Shown here: positions 19,067-28,729 of the stretch, piece by piece
Numbering within the stretch: the stretch's first letter is position 1
How the letters are laid out: every line of letters starts with the position of its first letter
Origin: Photobacterium chitinilyticum
Lineage (GTDB): Bacteria; Pseudomonadota; Gammaproteobacteria; Enterobacterales; Vibrionaceae
Assembly: GCF_004104355.1 (NCBI RefSeq)
Contig: NZ_RJLM01000005.1
Coordinates: forward strand, 248,001-312,000
Direction: 5' to 3'
DNA length: 64,000 nt
Translations under genes and position numbers: made by a program
Notes under the pieces: model-generated
The model's database searches: none
What the model was told of the DNA's origin: nothing
What the model saw: only the letters and a program-made list of their open reading frames with translations

Positions 19067-20390
19067 AAGCTCCAAGTTCGTTCATGAGAGATTTAATCTG
19101 CTTAATATCTTGCTCTAAAGAGAGTGGGCCAAGGATATCTATGTCATTACTGTCACTGGTAATTGTCAGAGAAAGCAGTTCTTTGAGACGTTTAATGTAC
19201 TGTTGGGCATCGTATATCGTCGTAAGAGGTAGCAATACAACAAGGGCATTCTGCCGATGCTTCGTGCGGCACGACCAGTAAACATCGGCTCCTCGGCGGT
19301 AGTTGACGATTGAATCAAGGCTTTTCTTATGAGCGCCATTAGTGTCAATACATACAACAAGGGTGCTGTCGGCACCATAGTGGCGCTTGTTGTATTCTGC
19401 ACGATCAAGGTAGCTAAGAAACAGAGCGCTCTGATGGGCTTGTAGAATAGGAGTGACTATAGCGTCGCTGAGTAAATCGGCGGCATGGTTAGAAACAAGG
19501 GATAACAACGCCACATTGGCGGGGGTAAGCATAAAAAATTTGGCGCTTTCAGCTATGACGACACCCTGTAACGTTTTATGGGTATCGAGAAGCGGGATAC
19601 ATAGTTGGTAGCGTGATTTGTGGGTCGCATTTTCATCGAGTTTGGCTGGCGAAAGGAGTTTTCGGGTTGCCAACATATCCAGCAACATAGGATCACTTAA
19701 CACCAGGCGATGGTGATCCCCCAGCGTCGCATGCACCTGTTGGTCGATCTCCCCATCATGAACTCGGTAAATACCGGCAACCTCGAGCCCGCCAATTTCC
19801 GCAAGAAGATTGAGAAAAGGGTGACCAAGATGTTCTAGGCGGTGCGAGCTGTGTTTTGATGCAATTTTGTGAAGGGCGCTTATGCTTGCTCTGAGGCTGA
19901 CTGTCTGGCCTGCTGTACGCTGCTCTAACTGATCATGGGAGACTTTCAGTAAGTGGTAGTTTTGAGTAAAACTGTCCAGCTTTTGGGTCATGTAGGTATG
20001 ATCCAAAATATGTTTTTGGTTTATCGTGTGCCAATAATCATGAAACTCGCCTGCAATCATCGCCACCAAAATCAAGCCAATTGCCAGCGAGATGGGATAG
20101 TACTCCAGCAGGCCGGTAGCATTCATGATACTGGCCAATCCAGCTGTGGTTAGCAATGCGCAGATGAAGCCTTTGGCGAACCCGTACCTTAATGCGATAA
20201 GCAGCGGACCAAATAGAGGCCAGAAAAAATTATGTTCAGTCGATGTTGCGGCCAGAGAGTCTGACTGGGTCCAGACATATATCGAAAGCACTGAAACCAC
20301 AATGGTTTCAAGCCAGGCAAAACCATCCTGTCTGAATCCGATAATAAAGCGATTCCATAGTGTATTCATTGGCAGTCTTTGCTCATTCAC
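19026..20390 (-). CDS. pelD: Pel c-di-GMP receptor PelD
   Basis: PelD is the c-di-GMP sensor that switches Pel synthesis on. It has four membrane helices (within residues 25-115), a coiled segment, a GAF domain (about 180-310) and a degenerate GGDEF domain (about 325-454) that cannot make c-di-GMP. The receptor motif RxxD is present as RGAD at residues 366-369, nearly the same place as in the Pseudomonas aeruginosa protein (Arg367/Asp370). Pel output here should therefore depend on c-di-GMP. Two GGDEF cyclases are encoded in this window (6.9 and 38.3 kb), but nothing ties either to Pel directly. The start at 20390 follows GGACGA, ten bases after pelC. Confidence 0.94.
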   Translation of the reverse strand: MNEQRLPMNTLWNRFIIGFRQDGFAWLETIVVSVLSIYVWTQSDSLAATSTEHNFFWPLFGPLLIALRYGFAKGFICALLTTAGLASIMNATGLLEYYPISLAIGLILVAMIAGEFHDYWHTINQKHILDHTYMTQKLDSFTQNYHLLKVSHDQLEQRTAGQTVSLRASISALHKIASKHSSHRLEHLGHPFLNLLAEIGGLEVAGIYRVHDGEIDQQVHATLGDHHRLVLSDPMLLDMLATRKLLSPAKLDENATHKSRYQLCIPLLDTHKTLQGVVIAESAKFFMLTPANVALLSLVSNHAADLLSDAIVTPILQAHQSALFLSYLDRAEYNKRHYGADSTLVVCIDTNGAHKKSLDSIVNYRRGADVYWSCRTKHRQNALVVLLPLTTIYDAQQYIKRLKELLSLTITSDSNDIDILGPLSLEQDIKQIKSLMNELGAYDENLAVYSDDLI

Positions 20391-20400
20391 GATTCGTCCG

Positions 20401-20919
20401 TTACTGTTGTTCTATATTGAGGCCATCGAGGAGCGTTTCGATCACGATATGACCTGTGCCGCTGACACTCTCTCTTCCCCAGCCGCCACGTGTACCCGTT
20501 GCGCGCCAGTAGGTGTTCTTGCTTTTGGCTGACTGTACTTCTAGGGTTATTCCCACCGCTGGCTCGCCGTCAAGACCGCTCTTATAGTGCCATTCTTCAA
20601 TCGAGCCGGTAATAACGTAATCGACGTTCTGAGAGGCTAGCCATGCCTTGGCATTCTTTCTTTTTGCCGAGCTATCTAAAATGCTGGAAAGATCGTTCAC
20701 GTCGCTTGCCGGATACATAACTGCATTGATGCCTTTTGCGTACAATTGCGCGTTGAGGATCTGTTCGGCCTTTTCTGCTGCCAGTGGCGTATTGGAGTTG
20801 TTAACCATAGGCATAACAGCCCAACGGCTATCAGCTGCAAATGCCGGACTATCCGGTACCTGATAACTTGTGCAGGCACTTAAGATCAAGGTTGTTGCAA
20901 GTAACAGTGTTTTTTTCAT
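20401..20919 (-). CDS. pelC: Pel outer-membrane lipoprotein PelC
   Basis: PelC is a 172-residue lipoprotein with the lipobox LSAC (lipidated Cys about residue 16). In other species it forms a twelve-membered ring on the periplasmic face of the outer membrane that funnels the cationic polymer into PelB. The core includes SRWAVMPMVNNSNTPLAAEKAE and VDYVITGSIEEW, typical of the family. Good ribosome-binding sequence (AGGATAATAACC) precedes the ATG. Confidence 0.92.
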   Translation of the reverse strand: MKKTLLLATTLILSACTSYQVPDSPAFAADSRWAVMPMVNNSNTPLAAEKAEQILNAQLYAKGINAVMYPASDVNDLSSILDSSAKRKNAKAWLASQNVDYVITGSIEEWHYKSGLDGEPAVGITLEVQSAKSKNTYWRATGTRGGWGRESVSGTGHIVIETLLDGLNIEQQ

Positions 20920-20931
20920 GGTTATTATCCT

Positions 20932-23900
20932 TTAGAAGCTGTAGAAATACCCCAGAGACAGTTTCATCGACTCATCCCCGTTTCTGTCCTGGCTTTGCCA
21001 GTCAACCGATAAGTAAAGCTCGTCATTTCCTACGACACGCCAGCCAAGCCCCGAGCTTAAAGTCATATCAAATCGACTATTGGTGACGTTGTAACCCTGT
21101 GAACTGTCAAACCAGTATCGAGGGGAAGGGACCATAGCGCCAGGTACACCTGGATTTCCGTGCCAGACGCGTTGACCAATGGCTACACGCTGGTATTCAT
21201 CTTCGACAAAGTCACCGTTGGTTAAAGGAAATGCTCCGTTTCGCCATGCATTGATACCGTCGAGTGGCTTGTCACTTAGGTTAACGCGCTGCATGCTAAC
21301 ATCGCCGTATAGTTGCCATGCCGGATCGGCGAAGAACAATTGTTCCGACACTCGAAGGTTTAGATCCCAGCCTTGGCCAATTTCATCATCGAATCGGGTT
21401 GAGAGATCATGCAGGTTGAATTGAATAGCGACTGATTCGCGAGATGTCGGTTGATAGTTCAGGGTGAGACCTGCAATATTATCCTGGCCAGCAAGCGTCA
21501 GTAGCTGGCTGGCTTCGACTGCGTTGTTAAGGCCCAGTTTCAGTGATGCAGTCCAATATGAATCGATGGGAGCCTGATAACTGATGCTGGCGCCTAAACG
21601 TTGATCGCCAAGCCCGTCGGCAATATCGACGTTAACTTTCCATGAGGTGTCGAGCTGACGAAGCAGGTATTGCCCTCTTAGTCGGCTCTCGCTGTCAATA
21701 TCGTTTCCCTGCAACTGAAGTGGAGCATCAGCAATCTGGTAGTCACTTCCCAGGCGCCAATGGCCATCGCGGTGAGGAGCATAGTAGTCCAGGCTGAATT
21801 TAGTGATATCCCACTGGCTGTTTTGGGCCACTTGAGATCGAAGGCTGTGTGTCTTGTCTGGGTGCTGATTGACATGAACCCGCCTAAGTTGTTTTTCTGC
21901 TTGCAGATCAACCATGCGGCCAACATTTTCTTGGCCTTGCTGCCACGCTTTCTGGTATTGCCCTGTGAGCTGAAGTGCCGTGTTCCTGTCAGCAACAGGC
22001 AAGTTAACAGATTCGGCCAGCAGTCTTTCCATTTCTTTATGGTCTTTTCGCTGAATCGCGATAGACAGTTGCTGCCAGTCAGGTAGCAGATAGTGTTTGA
22101 GTGCGGTTCTTTGGTGCCAGAACAAGAGATTATCAGCTTGGTTCTGCGTAAGGAAATACTGAAAAAGTTCTTCAGTTTTACGATTGTTAGGATGTAACAG
22201 GGCTGCTTCAGCTACCTGGGCGTGTGCAAATTTTTCCCCCATAAACAGAGCGATTAACGAACGGTAAGTAATATCTCCGTCTTCCAGTCGGAGTAACTCT
22301 TCGCTAAGTTGGCTCGCAACAAAGTGTCGAAGTTTAAAAGCCGTGTCATAACGACCTTGCAATTCCAGCATGGCAGCAAAGTTGATTAAAACGGCAACAT
22401 CGGGCTTTTCGGTGTTCAATAGCAGCTGTTGATACCAGAGCTCTGATTCTTTAATGTGCCCTAAAATCTGTGCCGAGGTGGCAAAACTGAGCCAAAGCTC
22501 TTCTTCTCCTTTGAATGCTAATTTGTAGCGGTTATAGAGGGTGGCTAAAACATCTTGATCTTGGGAGTTGATAGCAAGCCATATTAATCCGCTGATCGCG
22601 CTTGTATTACTCGGTTCTTTATCGAGTATTTTGTTATACAGCGTTCTCGCTTTCTCCGGGTCCTGATTGTCGATTGCTAGCTGAGCCTGAAAAAGCTGAA
22701 TACTCGTATTGTTGGTAAGTGATGGGCTGCTAGTCGCAAGTTTTAGTAAGCGGTTAAATTGCTTTTGGTCATTGGCATCCTTTGCCGCCTTAATTGCAGC
22801 AAGCAACGGCTGTTCATTGTTGGTATTTCGGTACAGTATTACCAATTCGTCAATTTTCTCATTGAGAATTGGCGAGCTAGTTTTCAAGTAGCGGTAAACA
22901 TCAACACTGTCACTTGATAGTGCGATAAGCCGGTCCTGAGATAGTTGTGCAACCTTGCGGTTACTGGTTTCCCAAGCTAGTGATACGACGGCTTCTAAAT
23001 AATCTTCTCCGGCATCAAGCCAATCCTTAGGGGTGGTTAACGCAGCCAGAGCATACTTTGGCTGGTGGGTCATGATATAGGCATTCGAAAAACAAAGAGC
23101 CTCTGTCGTTGTTGGGGAACGTAAACGCCGTAAGTGATTCCACTGTTCAATCACTCGGAGATAATCGCTCTGATAGTCATAGAGTCGAACTTTATGACTT
23201 ACAAGAGTGGAATCATGAGGTCTCTTTATCGCAAGTCGTTTTATGCTTGCTAGGGCGGCTGAGGTGCCTTCGGCTTTTTCGAGTGCATTAAGCCAGCTTG
23301 AATACTCGCTCGGTTTTATCTGATTGCTCGCAGCAAGGCGTTGGTAAAAAATGCTCTCATGGTAGATGTCTCCAAGTGCGCGGGATTCTTCAATCCCGGC
23401 ACGAAGCTGAGTTTCCGATGGTGATTGTTCAAGCAACGTTTTACTAAGAGTGAAAGCCTTCGGGATATTGCCTTGCCAGCGATATAGGTCATGCAATTTG
23501 GCGATATGCTCCGGCGCATTGGTGTTGTTCACTAGTTGCAACAGGAGTGAGATTGCCAAAGGCTGGTTGTTGGTCGCAATGGCAAGCTCAGCGGTACTGG
23601 CAGTCAATTCGTCACTTGGCTCAATAGCCAGCAGTTTTTTTGACTGGGTCAACGCAGTATCGGTGTTACCCATGAGTATTGAGTGGTTAACTGTCAGTTG
23701 CAAGAAGTCAGGTTGCTGGCTGAGCTTTCCCGTATAACTGTCGATGAATTGTTTGCTCAACAGTGGGCTATTAGATGATACAAACAACGCCAGCAATGAC
23801 TGTGCTTGTTCTTGGTTCTCAAATTCTTGAAATGCATCTAGTTGTATTTTTAGTGAGTTATCATAATCCGAGTTCTGTAGTGCCAGTCCGACGAGCTCTT

Positions 23901-24456
23901 GGTGGTTGGTTTCGCCACTTTGCAAGTGTGGAAGTAAGATCGCGTAGCCTTTTTCAGGCATTGAAAGCTCAATAGCGGCATCGGCTAGTTTTCGTGCTAA
24001 CTCTGCCTCGGGAACATAATCAGTTGTATTGATAATCCGACGGAGTTTGGCGTCTACATCGCTTCTGGACTCAGCTCGGCGGGAGATATCCATCAAAAGC
24101 TGCAGGTAAACCCCGAATGCATCCCAGTCTCTGGACGTATCTTCCTTAGACAAAATCATCTCTGATAATGCTAGTGCCTCGTCTAGGTGACCAAGTTGAA
24201 TATTGGTGTCGATAATCAGTTTGATGACTTCTCGGTTATCGGGTTCTCTTACATTAATTTCACGTAGGAAAGCCAGCGAGACATCAGGTGATGAAGATCG
24301 GGCTATGAGCTTGATCAGCATGTTCTGGCTTGGTGAGACAAGCCATAACGCCCATAGGGAGGTAAGCGTCAGTATTACCAAGGAACGCTTGTTGACCAAA
24401 CGGATCCTCGGCTTTTTGTGCTTCCCTGATGAAGAGCGTTTTAAAAATACTGCCAT
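20932..24456 (-). CDS. pelB: Pel outer-membrane porin and TPR scaffold PelB
   Basis: PelB is 1174 residues: one N-terminal membrane helix (SLVILTLTSLWALWLV), a very long array of TPR-like repeats in the periplasm (about 60-860), and a C-terminal 16-strand-type outer-membrane beta barrel (about 870-1174). The barrel ends in the aromatic LSLGYFYSF, as expected for recognition by the Bam machinery. The repeats hold the modifying enzyme PelA and guide the polymer; the barrel exports it. The size fits the family (about 1190 in Pseudomonas). The gene starts six bases after the pelA stop. Confidence 0.94.
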   Translation of the reverse strand: MAVFLKRSSSGKHKKPRIRLVNKRSLVILTLTSLWALWLVSPSQNMLIKLIARSSSPDVSLAFLREINVREPDNREVIKLIIDTNIQLGHLDEALALSEMILSKEDTSRDWDAFGVYLQLLMDISRRAESRSDVDAKLRRIINTTDYVPEAELARKLADAAIELSMPEKGYAILLPHLQSGETNHQELVGLALQNSDYDNSLKIQLDAFQEFENQEQAQSLLALFVSSNSPLLSKQFIDSYTGKLSQQPDFLQLTVNHSILMGNTDTALTQSKKLLAIEPSDELTASTAELAIATNNQPLAISLLLQLVNNTNAPEHIAKLHDLYRWQGNIPKAFTLSKTLLEQSPSETQLRAGIEESRALGDIYHESIFYQRLAASNQIKPSEYSSWLNALEKAEGTSAALASIKRLAIKRPHDSTLVSHKVRLYDYQSDYLRVIEQWNHLRRLRSPTTTEALCFSNAYIMTHQPKYALAALTTPKDWLDAGEDYLEAVVSLAWETSNRKVAQLSQDRLIALSSDSVDVYRYLKTSSPILNEKIDELVILYRNTNNEQPLLAAIKAAKDANDQKQFNRLLKLATSSPSLTNNTSIQLFQAQLAIDNQDPEKARTLYNKILDKEPSNTSAISGLIWLAINSQDQDVLATLYNRYKLAFKGEEELWLSFATSAQILGHIKESELWYQQLLLNTEKPDVAVLINFAAMLELQGRYDTAFKLRHFVASQLSEELLRLEDGDITYRSLIALFMGEKFAHAQVAEAALLHPNNRKTEELFQYFLTQNQADNLLFWHQRTALKHYLLPDWQQLSIAIQRKDHKEMERLLAESVNLPVADRNTALQLTGQYQKAWQQGQENVGRMVDLQAEKQLRRVHVNQHPDKTHSLRSQVAQNSQWDITKFSLDYYAPHRDGHWRLGSDYQIADAPLQLQGNDIDSESRLRGQYLLRQLDTSWKVNVDIADGLGDQRLGASISYQAPIDSYWTASLKLGLNNAVEASQLLTLAGQDNIAGLTLNYQPTSRESVAIQFNLHDLSTRFDDEIGQGWDLNLRVSEQLFFADPAWQLYGDVSMQRVNLSDKPLDGINAWRNGAFPLTNGDFVEDEYQRVAIGQRVWHGNPGVPGAMVPSPRYWFDSSQGYNVTNSRFDMTLSSGLGWRVVGNDELYLSVDWQSQDRNGDESMKLSLGYFYSF

Positions 24457-24462
24457 GTATTA

Positions 24463-27225
24463 TTAGCCGTCTGTTGTTCTCTTCTTAGTTTTGTTTTTTT
24501 GACTGCTGCAGCGAAGCGAACCAGAAAAAGTACCTGCCTTAGATGCGGTGTAGCGGACTCCGCCATTAGTAATAACTGTTCTCTTTAGTACTGAGTCGCT
24601 GGTTAGTTTGCATTTTGAACCATTAGCTATTTCAAACACAAGTGGGACATGGCTTTCAATAACCCAGTTAGTGACGGCACCGACTGTTTCCCATTTTACT
24701 AGCTGACCATTGGCATTTTTTAGGTAGGCGCTTTGCTTCTTCGGAACGGCGCTTAGCATAACAATGCTTCGTGGTGAAGACAGGGTGAGATACTTGCCGT
24801 CTGGCCCGTCATTCCAGCCTGCAATGTTACTTTGTTTTATAACCGGATAACCGAACGAATTTGGCAAACGAATACTTTTTATTCCCGAACTGGTGATTTG
24901 CCACTTGCCATCGAGTGTTTTCGCAATGCCTGTTTCATACAGGGTTCGTGCGCGTTTTGCATATTCGCTTAAATAGAGTGGGGTTGTGTTTTGTTCTAAT
25001 GCCCAGTCGTAAACGTTTATCACTGCTTTTAGCGAGGCAGGATAAGCGCCAGTGTACATATGGTAATAGATAGCGATACTTTTTAGTCTGCGGGGGCTGC
25101 CAAGTAATTCAAATGTTTCTACTGCGCGGCCGTATCCATCGTGGTGTTCACTCCATAGATTGGTATATAGATTTTCATTAAGTACTGGTGTGTAGACATG
25201 AACCGCTGATGGATACCAGGCAATGGTTGGTGAGATTTGGGTATAGTTGTTGTTACCGTTTACAACATAGGTATTGCCGCCGTTGACATTTAACAGCTTT
25301 GCTTCTTCTGCGATGGCAAGAACATCTTCCTTGGGATCGGCTTTTCCCGACCATAATATCAATTTTACCTTCTTGCCTTCGGGGGCTAGCGTGTTGTTGA
25401 TGTAGTCGACACTGCCGATGATTTCATTGCGATAATCTAGGGTGTACCCAGGAATAGGAAGATGATCGCCGTATTGTTTTTTCTTGGCAGCCTTGCTTAA
25501 GTCCCAGAAAAACGGGTGGCTGAATGTGTGCGATGCAATTTCGACATTTGGCAGGGCAAAAATCTTTCGTGCTACCGCTTCCATTTCATCGCTTTGTTCC
25601 GGGTACAGACCGCGCTTGCCAACTTCGCCTTCAATTACCGAGACGGTTTGCGGAAGCGGATATTTTTTAAATACGTGCTTTAACAGTACCTCGGCAGTAT
25701 AGGGTTTGCCTAGAAACCAGGCTTTAGACGGAAACCCGTCGCCATCAATATGGCTGGTGAGTATACGTCTGCCCGATTCCGTGGTGGCATCGGCGGCCGG
25801 GATTTTCGGTAGGTCAAGGGTTTCCTCGATCAAACGAAAAGGGTCAATAGTCCATGCCTCGGTGTTATTGGCCAAGTTACTTACTGGTAAGGGGGACAGA
25901 ATTGCGCCACCCCACGGCGCTTTAAACAGTAGTCCTGAAGTATTACCGCTCTGATCAATTACCTTAATAAGGGCGTGAATGCGGGAGTTACTCGCAACCC
26001 AACGCTGGTAAGATTCAAATTGGCTGAAAGTGGGAGGGTAGCGATTAGCCAACCAATCAGCTCCACTTGAGACGTTTATCTCTCCTTCAAGTTCACCAAC
26101 GTCAGATATACCGAGTTTTTTCCGTAATGTTTCATCGGTAGGCAATGATTTAATGAAGAGGATGGGGCGTTCGTCAATAGCGCGTGACAGCCATTGTAGC
26201 AACTGAGCGTTACCTTGGTATGACACTTCGTCTAGCCAGAGAACAATTGCTGCATACCTGCTCAGATCTACGTTTGCGAAGTTTGTTGTTCGGATATTTC
26301 TGCATTCGGGGACATAGCCCTTATATTCGATAGGCATCGAGATCATTCGGTGGCATTCTGAGCTCGAAAAATCGGTGTATCGACCATCAAAAAATCCGAG
26401 AACGCGTTTCGCGATAGGTTCAATTGTACTCACCCCGAACTCATAGAGTAACCCGTCGCTGACATATGGCGTATACCCTTCATTGAGCAAACGCCGAGCT
26501 GCTGCTCTTTGCGCTTCACGGTCACGAGAGGGAATATAGTCGATAACAATGGTTTCGATGCCTCGTTCTTTTACTTGGTCAAGTTTGTTGGCAAGCCACT
26601 CTGAATCTGATGGTTTTACCTTGTGGTAGCTATTATCAACAGGGTGATAGCTGTTATAGAGTGACTCGGCCAGTACGGCAGAAATAGGCTGTTCTAGTTG
26701 TCCGATGATTTCAAAGCCACGGTTTAGAATCAGCTTGGGTTCACCGGCTAACTGATTCAGGCTCGCAATAATGCCAACAAGTGCTTGTTGCTGCTTTTGT
26801 TGCTCTGTTTCATTATCAGCAAAGAGGTAATAGCTGTCTAAGGTATCGAGGAAGAGTCCATCAAAGCCTTTAGCCAAATAAGATTTTGACTGTGTTGTTA
26901 AATACAGCTGCCAATCCGGGGAAGTTAAATCCATGGCATAACTCTGCCAGTTTTCGTTTTTTGCTGGTGACGAAGTGCGTAAGTTATTGGGCAAGGAAGG
27001 ACCATCAAACTCACCGACACTAAGATAGGCAAAAACATCTGTATTGGCTTGCTTAAGTGTATCAATCTGTTTTGGGGTTATTAAATTGGGAGAGACTACG
27101 ACGCGCTCATAGTTCATCAGCTCCCGAACGGAATCAATCGAATTGTAATAGAACGCGATTGAAGACGGTGCCTGTGCAGACACAAAAAAAGGCAAGATGA
27201 TAAGCACAAAAATGAATATACGCAT
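24463..27225 (-). CDS. pelA: Pel hydrolase/deacetylase PelA
   Basis: PelA is a periplasmic multi-domain enzyme of 920 residues that trims and de-N-acetylates Pel. A signal peptide ends at VSAQ. An N-terminal TIM-barrel glycoside hydrolase (GH166-like) follows, with FDGLFLDTLDSY and a candidate catalytic Glu in VLAESLYNSY. There is then a reductase-like middle domain, and a polysaccharide deacetylase domain with HIDGDG (about residue 492) and the metal-binding HxxxH in ASHTFSHPF. I chose the ATG at 27225 because AAAGGAG lies seven bases before it and the signal peptide then begins properly. A longer reading from 27264 adds residues with no such support. It is the first gene of the seven-gene operon. 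Confidence 0.94.
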   Translation of the reverse strand: MRIFIFVLIILPFFVSAQAPSSIAFYYNSIDSVRELMNYERVVVSPNLITPKQIDTLKQANTDVFAYLSVGEFDGPSLPNNLRTSSPAKNENWQSYAMDLTSPDWQLYLTTQSKSYLAKGFDGLFLDTLDSYYLFADNETEQQKQQQALVGIIASLNQLAGEPKLILNRGFEIIGQLEQPISAVLAESLYNSYHPVDNSYHKVKPSDSEWLANKLDQVKERGIETIVIDYIPSRDREAQRAAARRLLNEGYTPYVSDGLLYEFGVSTIEPIAKRVLGFFDGRYTDFSSSECHRMISMPIEYKGYVPECRNIRTTNFANVDLSRYAAIVLWLDEVSYQGNAQLLQWLSRAIDERPILFIKSLPTDETLRKKLGISDVGELEGEINVSSGADWLANRYPPTFSQFESYQRWVASNSRIHALIKVIDQSGNTSGLLFKAPWGGAILSPLPVSNLANNTEAWTIDPFRLIEETLDLPKIPAADATTESGRRILTSHIDGDGFPSKAWFLGKPYTAEVLLKHVFKKYPLPQTVSVIEGEVGKRGLYPEQSDEMEAVARKIFALPNVEIASHTFSHPFFWDLSKAAKKKQYGDHLPIPGYTLDYRNEIIGSVDYINNTLAPEGKKVKLILWSGKADPKEDVLAIAEEAKLLNVNGGNTYVVNGNNNYTQISPTIAWYPSAVHVYTPVLNENLYTNLWSEHHDGYGRAVETFELLGSPRRLKSIAIYYHMYTGAYPASLKAVINVYDWALEQNTTPLYLSEYAKRARTLYETGIAKTLDGKWQITSSGIKSIRLPNSFGYPVIKQSNIAGWNDGPDGKYLTLSSPRSIVMLSAVPKKQSAYLKNANGQLVKWETVGAVTNWVIESHVPLVFEIANGSKCKLTSDSVLKRTVITNGGVRYTASKAGTFSGSLRCSSQKNKTKKRTTDG

Positions 27226-27533
27226 AGTGCAACTCCTTTTGCTTGTAATGCTTAAATTAAGCACCGCACAAACATCCTATTTAACCCTACCTTAAGGTTT
27301 GAGCAATGTTTTTCATACATATTTATTTCCTTGTGGGTGGATTTTGTCTCGGCTTGGTTGTTAATTGACCGTAATGGTGTTTGGAGAGGAAAATATAACG
27401 TGTATGTGTAGTGAAATTATTCTCTGGAGGGCTTGTACTAGGCTTATTGCGACACAGTTTATGCTGTAATATGTATTGTATCTAATAGCGGTATTGTATA
27501 GCTGCTTATTAAGTTGAACAAAGTGATAATTAA
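27226..27533. promoter_or_regulatory. Divergent pel / rlmF intergenic region
   Basis: These 308 bases hold the promoters of the pel operon (minus) and of rlmF (plus). Near pelA there is a small palindrome, GCTTAAATTAAGC (27249-27261), and an imperfect one around CCTTAAGG. I see no sigma-54 element and cannot place a FleQ- or VpsR-type site. Confidence 0.4.
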
Positions 27534-28538
27534 ATGACACAAAAGAAGAAAACTCAGGTGGCCAATAAAGGGTTACACCCTCGTAATCCCCATCGTCAGC
27601 GTTATGATTTTAAAGCACTGACAGCGAGTTGTCCGCAGTTGACTCCCTTTGTCAGCGAGAACAAGTTTGGTGATCTGTCTGTTGACTTTACAAACTCTGA
27701 AGCAGTGAAGGTGTTAAACAAGGCGTTGTTAAGTCACTTCTACAAAGTCCAGCATTGGGATATTCCTCTTGGTTATCTATGTCCGCCCATTCCGGGTCGA
27801 GCAGACTACCTTCACTATATTGCCGATCTGTTAGCCGAATCCAATGACGGCGAAATCCCTAAAGGTAAGCGGATAAGTGGCCTTGACGTGGGAGTAGGGG
27901 CGAACTGTGCTTATCCAATTATTGGACACCGTGTGTATGGGTGGCGATTTGTCGGTGCTGATATTGACCCACTTTCAATAAAATCTGCGAAGTTTATTGT
28001 TGAGTCGAACCCGACACTGGCTGGAGCAATAAAATGTCGTTTGCAGAAGGTGCCTGATTATATCTTTACGGGAATGATCAACGCTGATGACATTTTTGAT
28101 TTCACAATGTGCAACCCGCCATTTCATTCCTCCTTGGCGGAAGCGGCTGCAGGAAGCGAGCGCAAAGTGCGTAACCTCAGTGCAAATGCTAAGAAAAAAG
28201 GAACGGAAGGTTTTGATAAGGCAGTAAGAGGTCAGAAACCTGCACTCAACTTTGGTGGTCAAAAAGCGGAGTTGTGGTGCCCGGGCGGTGAGGTAGCTTT
28301 CATTAAGCGTATGATTCAACAAAGCGTAGAGAAGCAGTCTCAATGTCTGTGGTTTACCACTTTAGTGTCGAAGAAAGAAAATCTGCCTGAAATCTATCGA
28401 GCCTTAAATAAGGTGAAAGTAGCAGATACTCGCACCATCGACATGGCGCAAGGTCAGAAAATCACACGAGTTGTGGCATGGACCTTTTTAGGTACAGAGC
28501 AGCAGCAAGAGTGGCGCGAACAGCGTTGGATGAAATAG
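27534..28538 (+). CDS. rlmF: 23S rRNA m6A1618 methyltransferase RlmF
   Basis: RlmF methylates N6 of adenine 1618 in 23S rRNA using S-adenosylmethionine. The 334-residue protein starts with a basic tail ([17 protein letters not shown], a family mark). It carries the SAM-binding strand [18 protein letters not shown] and the adenine-N6 catalytic motif as NPPFHSS near residue 196. It is a single gene closed by its own terminator. Confidence 0.95.
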   Translation: MTQKKKTQVANKGLHPRNPHRQRYDFKALTASCPQLTPFVSENKFGDLSVDFTNSEAVKVLNKALLSHFYKVQHWDIPLGYLCPPIPGRADYLHYIADLLAESNDGEIPKGKRISGLDVGVGANCAYPIIGHRVYGWRFVGADIDPLSIKSAKFIVESNPTLAGAIKCRLQKVPDYIFTGMINADDIFDFTMCNPPFHSSLAEAAAGSERKVRNLSANAKKKGTEGFDKAVRGQKPALNFGGQKAELWCPGGEVAFIKRMIQQSVEKQSQCLWFTTLVSKKENLPEIYRALNKVKVADTRTIDMAQGQKITRVVAWTFLGTEQQQEWREQRWMK

Positions 28539-28572
28539 TCGTTAATACTTTCATTTTTGGCTGCATTTAACT

Positions 28573-28596
28573 AGCGACCTTAGGGTCGCTTTTTTG
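28573..28596 (+). terminator. Terminator of rlmF
   Basis: A 7-bp stem AGCGACC / GGTCGCT (loop TTAG) is followed by six T bases. Confidence 0.85.
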
Positions 28597-28643
28597 TTGC
28601 GGTTAATCCATTGATCTCAGATAACTAACTAAACGAGTGTGCA

Positions 28644-28667
28644 TGTACAAAAAATAAATATTGTACA
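28644..28667 (+). promoter_or_regulatory. LitR/MerR-type operator 1 (TGTACA-N12-TGTACA)
   Basis: Two perfect TGTACA half-sites are separated by exactly 12 bases. This matches the consensus known for LitR/PplR light-responsive MerR regulators, T(G/A)TACA-N12-TGTA(C/T)A. The downstream half overlaps a weak -35-like TTGTAC (28661); a possible -10, TAACTT, lies 17 bases further (28684-28689). Confidence 0.85.
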
Positions 28668-28693
28668 ACTGTGAGTCTTGAGCTAACTTTAGT

Positions 28694-28717
28694 TGTACAA
28701 GTTTATTGAATTGTACA
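28694..28717 (+). promoter_or_regulatory. LitR/MerR-type operator 2 (TGTACA-N12-TGTACA)
   Basis: A second perfect copy lies 50 bases after the first, with the same 12-base spacer. It ends 12 bases before the rudS start codon, between the putative -10 and the gene, a place that suits repression. The regulator is most likely the MerR-family protein encoded by the second gene of the operon. Confidence 0.85.
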
Positions 28718-28729
28718 AGGTCGGTGAGT

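Noticed and set aside
27477-27500. TGTATC-N12-TGTATA upstream of rlmF resembling the LitR-type operator
   Set aside because: The 12-base spacing is right, but the first half-site has two mismatches to TGTACA and the region is AT-rich, so chance is a sufficient explanation. rlmF is also not a light-linked gene.
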